From positions 164,373 to 228,372 of the forward strand of contig NZ_BMWE01000013.1 in assembly GCF_014651075.1 (NCBI RefSeq): a stretch of DNA of 64,000 bases. The letters run 5' to 3'. Origin of the DNA: Streptomyces djakartensis. GTDB lineage: Bacteria; Actinomycetota; Actinomycetes; Streptomycetales; Streptomycetaceae. Under the pieces are notes generated by a model, which was given only the letters and a program-made list of their open reading frames with translations, searched no databases and had not been told where the DNA came from. Below, piece after piece: positions 57,787 to 64,000 of this stretch (positions are counted from its first letter, which is position 1; every line of letters begins with the position of its first letter). Both the position numbers and the translations under genes were made by a program.

Positions 57787-58914
57787 TCACGCCTGCGTGT
57801 GGCGCACGCACTCGGTGACGACGTCCCGCAGGCTCCCCGTGCGCTCCATCAGCTCGCGCTGCACCTGGGCGCCGTTGCCGTCCCGCAGCAGTTCGTCACA
57901 GGCTTCCCGGGCCCGCTCGAGGTCACCGGTGTCCGCGAGGGCCTCCTCGACATGGTCCAGCAGGGCACGGACGACATCCTTGGCGGGCATGCGCCGCATG
58001 GTCGCCGGGTGCAGCAGCTCGCCCGTCAGACCGGAGCGGGCGGCCTGCCAGTCGGCGAGCTGCAGCAGGCTGACACTGTGGCCGAGTGGTTCCCGCCCGG
58101 CCCGCCACTCTCGTGCGGCCGTCTCCACCAGCCCGCGGGCCAGGGTGGCGATCAGCACGGCCGTACCGGCGTGCAGGCAGACGTCCGAGACCCGGATCTC
58201 CACCGTCGGATACCGCTGGGACAGCCGGGCGTCGAAGTAGATCATCCCGTCGTCGAGGATGGCGCCGGTGGCCACCATGTCCGCGATCAGGCGGTGGTAC
58301 CGCTCGGCCGAGCCGAAGATCTCGGTCGGGCCGGCCGACGGCCAGCGCAGCCACACCCGGCTCCGGTAGCTGCTGTACCCCGAGTCGTTGCCCTGCCAGA
58401 ACGGCGAGTTCGCACTGAGGGCCTTGAGGACCTGAAGCCAGGGCCGCACCCGGTCGATGACCGCGACGCCCTCCTCCTCGGACTCGATCGACACGTGCAC
58501 ATGGCAGCCCAGGACGAGCTGCTCCCGGGTGGCGATGCCGTACTGGTCCGCCATCCACCGGTAACGCCGGCTGACGCCGACCGCCGGGCTGACCGGCAGC
58601 GGGGAGGTGGCGAGCGCCGCCACGGTGCAGCCGATCTCGCCGGCGTGCCGGGCGGCCTCCTTGCGGCAGCGGACGATCTCCGCGTGCAGGCTCTCCATCG
58701 ACGACTGCGGATGTGTGGCGAACTCCAGCATCTGCTCGTGGAGTTCCTTCTCGAAAACGTCCTGATCGGCGTCGTCCTGCTCGGCCCGGGCGAGCACCGC
58801 TGCGGACAGCGCCCGCGGTTCCCCGGTCTCCGGATCGACAAGGAGGAGCTCCTCCTCCACTCCGACGGTGCGCACCCTGAAGCCCGCCCTTCTGTGTCCT
58901 GCCGCATCGGCCAC
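57787..58914 (-). CDS. YbdK-type glutamate-cysteine ligase family 2 protein
   Basis: This 375-residue carboxylate-amine ligase of the GCS2 family has the N-terminal TVGVEEELLLVDPETGEPRA, HEQMLEFATHP, the metal-binding LGCHVHVSIES and IEIRV-like PTVEIRVSDVC. In E. coli, YbdK has weak gamma-glutamylcysteine synthetase activity; in actinomycetes the product is unknown. The GTG at 58914 lies inside a perfect hairpin (58911-58929). A GTG at the VRTVGVEEE position is an alternative start. Confidence 0.88.
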   Translation of the reverse strand: MADAAGHRRAGFRVRTVGVEEELLLVDPETGEPRALSAAVLARAEQDDADQDVFEKELHEQMLEFATHPQSSMESLHAEIVRCRKEAARHAGEIGCTVAALATSPLPVSPAVGVSRRYRWMADQYGIATREQLVLGCHVHVSIESEEEGVAVIDRVRPWLQVLKALSANSPFWQGNDSGYSSYRSRVWLRWPSAGPTEIFGSAERYHRLIADMVATGAILDDGMIYFDARLSQRYPTVEIRVSDVCLHAGTAVLIATLARGLVETAAREWRAGREPLGHSVSLLQLADWQAARSGLTGELLHPATMRRMPAKDVVRALLDHVEEALADTGDLERAREACDELLRDGNGAQVQRELMERTGSLRDVVTECVRHTQA

Positions 58915-58929
58915 CGGGTTTCCCGGTGG
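58911..58929 (-). promoter_or_regulatory. hairpin enclosing the start codon of the YbdK-like gene
   Basis: CCACCGGG (58911-58918), a 3-nt loop, CCCGGTGG (58922-58929) form a perfect 8-bp stem. In the minus-strand mRNA the GTG start lies in the 3' arm, so initiation could be masked. Confidence 0.55.
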
Positions 58930-58984
58930 TACGACCCCCAGTGCCCCTCACAGCCGTTGGGACACCTGGTGGGGCGGCAGGACT

Positions 58985-61192
58985 TCACCGAGCGAACGGC
59001 GTCAGCCACACGGTGGCCAGCGGCGGCAGGGCGAGCCGGACCCAGCCGTCCTCCGGCTTGACGGGATCGGGGTTGGTCACGCCGCTGCCCCCGTAGCGCC
59101 TGTCGTCGGTGTTGAGCGTCTCCTGCCAGGCGAGCACGTCGCACGGGACCCGCAGGCCGTAGTCGTGCCGGACGACCGGGGAGAAGTTCGACACCACGAG
59201 CAGCGGGCCGCCCTCCGCGTCGTACCTGAGGAACGCGAACACGTTGTCGTCGGCCGAGTCCACCGCGACCCACCGGAAGCCCTCCGGGCGGGTGTCGCAC
59301 TGCCACAGCGCCGGGGTCGCCAGGTACACCGCGTTCAGGTCGCGGACCAGGTCACGCACGCCCCGGTGGTCGCCCGCCGAGTGGTAGCCGTCGTCCAGCA
59401 GCCACCACTCCGGCCCCTTCTCCACCGACCACTCGGCCCCCTGCGCGAACTCCTGCCCCATGAACAGCAGCTGCTTGCCGGGGTGGCTCCACATGAAGCC
59501 CAGGTAGGCACGGACGTTGGCGCGCCGCTGCCACCAGTCGCCCGGCATCTTCGACACCAGCGCCTGCTTGCCGTGCACGACCTCGTCGTGGGAGATCGGC
59601 AGCACGTAGTTCTCGCTGTAGGCGTAGACCATCGAGAAGGTCATCTCGTGGTGGTGGTACTTGCGGTGCACCGGCTCATGGGAGACGTACTCCAGCGAGT
59701 CGTGCATCCAGCCCATGTTCCACTTCAGCCCGAAGCCCAGTCCGCCGGTGTCGGTGGGCCGGGTCACCCCGCCCCAGGCGGTGGACTCCTCCGCGATGGT
59801 GACCACGCCCGGGGCACGCCGGTACACGGTCGCGTTCATCTCCTGCAGGAAGGCCATGGCCGCCAGGTCCTCCCGGCCGCCGTACGCGTTGGGCTCCCAC
59901 TGGCCGTCCTCGCGCGAGTAGTCCAGGTAGAGCATCGAGGCGACCGCGTCCACGCGCAGCCCGTCGATGTGGAACTCCTCGCACCAGTACACCGCGTTCG
60001 CGACGAGGAAGTTGCGCACCTCGGTGCGGCCGAAGTCGAACTCGTAGGTGCCCCAGTCCGGGTGCTCGGCGCGCCGGTCGTCCCCGGGCTCGTACAGCGG
60101 GTCCCCGTCGAAGCGGGCCAGCGCCCAGTCGTCCTTCGGGAAGTGCGCCGGCACCCAGTCCATGATCACACCGATGCCGGCCCGGTGGCAGGAGTCGACG
60201 AAGTGCCGGAAGTCGTCCGGGGTCCCCAGCCGCGCGGTCGGCGCGTAGAAGCCCGTGACCTGGTAGCCCCAGGAGCCGTGGAAGGGGTGCTCGGCGACCG
60301 GCATCAGCTCCACGTGCGTGAAGCCGAGGTCCTTGACGTAGGCGGGAAGCTCCTCGGCGAGCTGCCGGTAGCCGAGCCCCGGACGCCAGGACGGCAGGTG
60401 CACCTCGTACACCGAGAACGGCGCCTCGTGCACGGGCGTGTCCGCGCGGTGCGCCATCCACTCGGCGTCGCCCCACTCGTAGTGCGAGGCCGTCACGATC
60501 GACGCCGTGTCGGGCGGTTCCTCGGTGCGCCGGGCCATCGGGTCCGCCTTGAGGAAGCGGTGGCCGTACCGGGAGTGGATCTCGAACTTGTACGCGGTGC
60601 CCTCGCCGACGCCCGGCAGGAACAGCTCCCACACGCCGGACGCGCCGAGCGAGCGCATCGGGAACTGCGTCCCGTCCCAGTAGGTGAAGTCCGTGGCGAC
60701 CCGCACGCCGCGGGCGTTCGGCGCCCACACCGTGAACCGGGTGCCGCGCACGCCCTGGTGGGTCATGGGCTGCGCGCCGAGCGCCTGCCACAGCTGCTCG
60801 TGCCGGCCCTCGCGGATCAGGTGCAGGTCGAGCTCGCCGAGCGCGGGCAGGAAGCGGTACGGATCGTGCGTCTCCTGTTCACCGCCCTCGTAGGCGACGT
60901 GCAGCGTGTACTCGGGGATCTCGTCCAGCGCCAGCACACCCGAGAAGAGGCCGTCGCCCTCCGAGACGAGGGCGGTGCGCCTGCCGCCGGTCACCACGCT
61001 CACCGCGCGGGCGAACGGCCGCAGCGCCCGGAACACGACCCCGCCCGGCACCTGATGGGCGCCCAGCAGCGCGTGCGGATCGTGGTGGGCGCCCGCAAGC
61101 AGACGGCCGCGGTCCTGCGGGCTCAGGGCGGGCGCGGACGTGCCGGGGACCGGGCCGGACGGCTCCGGGATTGAGGTGTCTCGCATGGCCAC
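58985..61192 (-). CDS. glgB: 1,4-alpha-glucan branching enzyme GlgB
   Basis: This 735-residue GH13 enzyme makes alpha-1,6 branches in glucan. It has an N-terminal carbohydrate-binding region (HHDPHALLGAH), then FTVWAPNARGVRVATDF. Catalytic segments are GLRVDAVASMLYLDY (nucleophile Asp), VTIAEESTAW (acid Glu) and PISHDEVVHGK (Asp). The GTG 61192 has GAGGAG 8 nt upstream, inside the end of pep2; ATG 61186 is the alternative. With treS and pep2 it forms the GlgE-pathway gene set. Confidence 0.95.
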   Translation of the reverse strand: MAMRDTSIPEPSGPVPGTSAPALSPQDRGRLLAGAHHDPHALLGAHQVPGGVVFRALRPFARAVSVVTGGRRTALVSEGDGLFSGVLALDEIPEYTLHVAYEGGEQETHDPYRFLPALGELDLHLIREGRHEQLWQALGAQPMTHQGVRGTRFTVWAPNARGVRVATDFTYWDGTQFPMRSLGASGVWELFLPGVGEGTAYKFEIHSRYGHRFLKADPMARRTEEPPDTASIVTASHYEWGDAEWMAHRADTPVHEAPFSVYEVHLPSWRPGLGYRQLAEELPAYVKDLGFTHVELMPVAEHPFHGSWGYQVTGFYAPTARLGTPDDFRHFVDSCHRAGIGVIMDWVPAHFPKDDWALARFDGDPLYEPGDDRRAEHPDWGTYEFDFGRTEVRNFLVANAVYWCEEFHIDGLRVDAVASMLYLDYSREDGQWEPNAYGGREDLAAMAFLQEMNATVYRRAPGVVTIAEESTAWGGVTRPTDTGGLGFGLKWNMGWMHDSLEYVSHEPVHRKYHHHEMTFSMVYAYSENYVLPISHDEVVHGKQALVSKMPGDWWQRRANVRAYLGFMWSHPGKQLLFMGQEFAQGAEWSVEKGPEWWLLDDGYHSAGDHRGVRDLVRDLNAVYLATPALWQCDTRPEGFRWVAVDSADDNVFAFLRYDAEGGPLLVVSNFSPVVRHDYGLRVPCDVLAWQETLNTDDRRYGGSGVTNPDPVKPEDGWVRLALPPLATVWLTPFAR

Positions 61193-61195
61193 GGC

Positions 61196-62566
61196 TCAGT
61201 CTCCTCTCACGGCGAGGCGCTCGATGGCCGCCATCGGAACAGGCAGCCAGTCGGGGCGGTGCCGTGCCTCGTACAGCACCTCGTACACGGCCCGGTCCGT
61301 CTCGTAGGCGCGGAGCAGTCCGTGTTTCTTGCGCGGATCCCAGCCGGCACGGGCCGCGTAGCCCGCGCAGTAGGCCTCGCGGCAGCGGCGGGCCCATTCC
61401 GGGCGCCAGGGGCGGCGCTGCCGGGCGGCGTAGTCGAAGGAGCGCAGCATGCCCGCGATGTCCCGCACGGGGGAGTGGGCGCTGCGCCGTTCGGAGAGCG
61501 GCCGGGACGGCTCGCCCTCGAAGTCGATCACGAACCACTCGCGCCCCGCCCGCAGCACCTGACCGAGGTGCAGGTCGCCGTGGATGCGCTGGGCGGGCGG
61601 GCCGGGGTCGCACCCGGCGAGGGCGGCGAACGCGGTGCGCAGGCCCGGCACGAACGGCCGGAGCGCGGGCACGCAGTGCGCGGCGGCGTCCAGCCGCTCG
61701 GTCATGGCCGCCGCCGTGCGCCCGTTCTCCCCGGGCACCCCGGCCGGGAAGGCCGAGGCCAGTGCGAGGTGAACCTCCGCGGTGGCCGCGCCGATCGCCC
61801 GGGCCTGCGCCGTGAAGTCGTCGCCGGCGGCCAGGGCGTGCAGCGCCAGCGTCCAGCCGTCGGAGGCGTCGCGCAGATACGGCTGCAGGACGCCGAGCGT
61901 GGCCGTGAACGGATGCTTCGTCTGGAACCAGGCCACGGGCGCCGGAACGCGGTGGCAGCCCTGCCGGGCCAGCGCGCCCGGCACCTCCAGGTCCGGGTTG
62001 ACGCCCGGCTGGATGCGCCGGAAGACCTTCAGGATGTACTCGTCGCCGTAGACCAGGGAGGAGTTGGACTGCTCGGCGTCCAGCAGCCGCGGCACCAGCC
62101 CGGCCGGCACCTCCTGGTCAGGGTCACGGTCGAAGCGCAGGAAACCGTGGGTGCCGGGGTGTCGCAGCCGGTCCAGGAGCAGTTGCGTCGTACGAGGGTC
62201 GTGCAGTGCGTCGTAGACCGTCAGCCCGGCCAGCGGCCCGTCCTGCACCCGCCCGACGAGCGCCCGGCCGAGGCGCGGCGACGGCTGCTCCCGGACGCCG
62301 AGCAGCAGCTGGTAGCAGTCACCGGCCGCAGGAGCCCCACCGGGCGAGGGCACGCCCGTGTGACCCGCGTGTCCGGCGTGCACCAGCAGGTGCAGACAAC
62401 CCGGGAACAGCTCGGTCAGCGACAGCAGTCCGAGCTCGGTGACGGGCCGGTCCTTCCCCGCGAACCAGCGCTGCCGCGGCAGCCACTCGCGCAGCAGCCC
62501 GCCGAGTGACTCCATGGGCTCGGCCAGGCGGGTGAGGCCCGGGCGCAGCGATGCGGTCTCCGGCAT
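61196..62566 (-). CDS. pep2: maltokinase Pep2
   Basis: This 456-residue kinase uses ATP to convert maltose to maltose-1-phosphate, the substrate of the GlgE maltosyltransferase. It has an N-terminal cap domain (LREWLPRQRWFAGKDRPV) and an APH-like catalytic core with RIHGDLHLGQVLRAG and FVIDFEGEP. SNSSLVYGDEYILKVFRRI is the nucleotide-binding lobe. The start at 62566 has GGAGG 7 nt upstream. It lies between treS and glgB with tiny gaps (28 and 3 bp), so it is one operon. Confidence 0.93.
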   Translation of the reverse strand: MPETASLRPGLTRLAEPMESLGGLLREWLPRQRWFAGKDRPVTELGLLSLTELFPGCLHLLVHAGHAGHTGVPSPGGAPAAGDCYQLLLGVREQPSPRLGRALVGRVQDGPLAGLTVYDALHDPRTTQLLLDRLRHPGTHGFLRFDRDPDQEVPAGLVPRLLDAEQSNSSLVYGDEYILKVFRRIQPGVNPDLEVPGALARQGCHRVPAPVAWFQTKHPFTATLGVLQPYLRDASDGWTLALHALAAGDDFTAQARAIGAATAEVHLALASAFPAGVPGENGRTAAAMTERLDAAAHCVPALRPFVPGLRTAFAALAGCDPGPPAQRIHGDLHLGQVLRAGREWFVIDFEGEPSRPLSERRSAHSPVRDIAGMLRSFDYAARQRRPWRPEWARRCREAYCAGYAARAGWDPRKKHGLLRAYETDRAVYEVLYEARHRPDWLPVPMAAIERLAVRGD

Positions 62567-62594
62567 GGTCACGCCTCCTCTCGTCGGCGCTTGC

Positions 62595-64000
62595 TCACAG
62601 CCGCCTGCCGATGCGGGAGGCGACTCGGGTGAGCCGGAACCAGTAGAAGCCGTGGCCCCCGAGGGTCAGCAGGTAGGGCAGTTCACCGATGGCCGGGAAG
62701 CGGACGCCGCCGAACAGCTCGACCGGGTGCCGTCCCTCGAAGGCGCTCAGGTCCAGCTCCGTGGGCTGCGCGAACCGCGCGAAGTTGTTCACGCAGAGCA
62801 CCAGGTCGTCCTTGTACTCCCGCAGGAAGGCCAGAACCGCGGGGTTGGAGGAGGGCAGTTCCGTGTAGGAGCCGAGTCCGAAGGCGGGGTTCTGCTTGCG
62901 GATCTCGATCATGCGGCGGGTCCAGTGCAGCAGGGACGACGGCGAGGCCATCGACGCCTCGACGTTGGTGACCTGGTGGCCGTAGACCGGGTCCATGATC
63001 GCGGGAAGGAAGAGGCGGCCCGGGTCACAGGTGGAGAAGCCGGCGTTGCGGTCCGGGGTCCACTGCATCGGTGTGCGCACCGCGTCCCGGTCGCCGAGCC
63101 AGATGTTGTCGCCCATCCCGATCTCGTCGCCGTAGTAGAGGATCGGCGAGCCGGGGAGAGCCAGCAGCAGCGCGGTGAACAGCTCGATGGTGTGCCGGTC
63201 GTTGTCCAGCAGGGGGGCGAGGCGCCGGCGGATGCCGATGTTGGCGCGCATCCGAGGGTCCTTGGCGTACTCGGCCCACATGTAGTCGCGCTCTTCGTCG
63301 GTGACCATCTCGAGCGTGAGCTCGTCGTGGTTGCGCAGGAACATGCCCCACTGGCAGCCCGAGGGGATGGCCGGGGTCTTGGCCAGGATCTCGGAGACCG
63401 GGTAGCGGGACTCGCGCCGCACGGCCATGAAGATGCGCGGCATGACCGGGAAGTGGAACGCCATGTGGCACTCGTCGCCGCCGCTCGGATAGTCGCCGAA
63501 GTAGTCGACGACGTCCTCGGGCCACTGGTTGGCCTCCGCCAGCAGCACCGTGTCCGGGTACTGCGCGTCGATCTCCTTGCGCACCCGCTTCAGGAACGCG
63601 TGGGTGGCGGGCAGGTTCTCGCAGTTGGTGCCCTCGGCGGCGTAGAGGTACGGCACCGCGTCCAGCCGGAAGCCGTCGATGCCCAGGTCCAGCCAGAACT
63701 TCAGCGCGGCCAGGATCTCCTCCTGCACGCGCGGGTTCTCGTAGTTGAGGTCCGGCTGGTGGGAGAAGAAGCGGTGGAAGAAGTACTGGCCGCGCACCGG
63801 GTCGTGGGTCCAGTTCGACGTCTCCGTGTCGACGAAGATGATCCGCGCGTCCGGGTAGCCCTTGTCGTCGTCGGCCCACACGTAGTAGTCGCCGTAGGGG
63901 CCGTCGGGGTCCTTCCTGGACTCCTGGAACCACGGGTGCTGGTCGCTGGTGTGGTTCATGACGAAGTCGATGATCACGCGCATGCCGCGCTGGTGGGCGG
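62595..64000 (-). CDS. treS: trehalose synthase TreS (5' end outside window)
   Basis: This GH13 enzyme interconverts trehalose and maltose. The visible 467 residues lack the N-terminus and run off the right edge; the frame is open to base 64000 (AHQRG before MRVIIDFVMNH). Catalytic segments are DGFRLDAVPYLY (nucleophile Asp), LLAEANQWPEDV (acid Glu) and FLRNHDELTLEM (Asp). GlgE is expected just beyond the edge. It is upstream of pep2 in the same operon. Confidence 0.95.
   Translation of the reverse strand, partial: AHQRGMRVIIDFVMNHTSDQHPWFQESRKDPDGPYGDYYVWADDDKGYPDARIIFVDTETSNWTHDPVRGQYFFHRFFSHQPDLNYENPRVQEEILAALKFWLDLGIDGFRLDAVPYLYAAEGTNCENLPATHAFLKRVRKEIDAQYPDTVLLAEANQWPEDVVDYFGDYPSGGDECHMAFHFPVMPRIFMAVRRESRYPVSEILAKTPAIPSGCQWGMFLRNHDELTLEMVTDEERDYMWAEYAKDPRMRANIGIRRRLAPLLDNDRHTIELFTALLLALPGSPILYYGDEIGMGDNIWLGDRDAVRTPMQWTPDRNAGFSTCDPGRLFLPAIMDPVYGHQVTNVEASMASPSSLLHWTRRMIEIRKQNPAFGLGSYTELPSSNPAVLAFLREYKDDLVLCVNNFARFAQPTELDLSAFEGRHPVELFGGVRFPAIGELPYLLTLGGHGFYWFRLTRVASRIGRRL

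Noticed and set aside
1..64000. tRNA or rRNA genes, CRISPR array, prophage or integrase
   Set aside because: I looked for conserved tRNA arms, repeat-spacer periodicity, integrase or phage structural motifs and saw none; a tRNAscan-SE and CRISPR finder run would settle it.

Overview
This 64 kb window is chromosomal DNA from a Streptomyces or very close relative. The evidence is the very high GC with strong third-position bias, the many GTG starts, and Streptomyces hallmark families: a MelC1/MelC2 tyrosinase pair, an SsgA-like sporulation protein, a WhiB-like protein, SigB-family sigma factors, and DUF5133, DUF6480 and DUF6328 proteins. Gene order matches, as far as I recall, the S. coelicolor stretch from about SCO7278 (sigL) to SCO7334 (treS). 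That match is from memory and was not computed. I see no tRNA, rRNA, CRISPR array, prophage or intact insertion sequence.

Region 1 (1-12.8 kb): the end of an anti-sigma-type ATPase, a SigB-family sigma factor (sigL-like), popR, and the clpP3-clpP4 operon with a perfect PopR-type palindrome upstream. Then come small metabolic genes (two VOC proteins, a phosphotransferase, two oxidoreductases, RNase H), the melC1-melC2 operon, a DUF6328 membrane protein and an ssg gene.

Region 2 (12.8-31 kb): hypothetical proteins, a frameshifted zinc-ribbon gene, an LLM oxidoreductase, a serine hydrolase, a membrane pseudokinase, and a polyprenyl synthase coupled to a TPR protein behind a large repeat-dyad operator. 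These are followed by an AIM24 protein, an SGNH lipoprotein, a three-gene coupled signalling operon (receiver/glutaredoxin-like/thioredoxin-reductase-like fusion, cNMP-binding histidine kinase, UBP zinc finger), a universal stress protein, a DUF4032 protein carrying an inserted repeat, an MBL hydrolase and AlkB.

Region 3 (31-41.3 kb): a TetR gene with a flavoprotein dehydrogenase and a perfect operator, DUF488, DUF6098, a WblE-like protein, a saccharopine-dehydrogenase-family gene divergent from a TetR gene, a LysG/LysE-type regulator-exporter pair, a Crp-like protein and an Orn/Lys/Arg decarboxylase.

Region 4 (41.3-57.8 kb): a stress-response island. It holds an anti-sigma ATPase with a second SigB-family sigma factor (sigM-like), membrane proteins, an NDH-2, and a complete stressosome operon (rsbR-rsbS-rsbT, an RsbT/RsbX fusion, a GAF-PP2C phosphatase) with every junction overlapping. 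A STAS antagonist, a PRC-barrel gene behind a SigB-type promoter, another ATPase and an acyl-CoA ligase follow.

Region 5 (57.8-64 kb): a YbdK-like ligase and the glgB-pep2-treS genes of the maltose-1-phosphate (GlgE) alpha-glucan pathway. treS runs off the right edge.

The unifying theme is general and osmotic stress control: sigma factors, partner-switching proteins, a stressosome, SigB-type promoters and trehalose/glucan metabolism.
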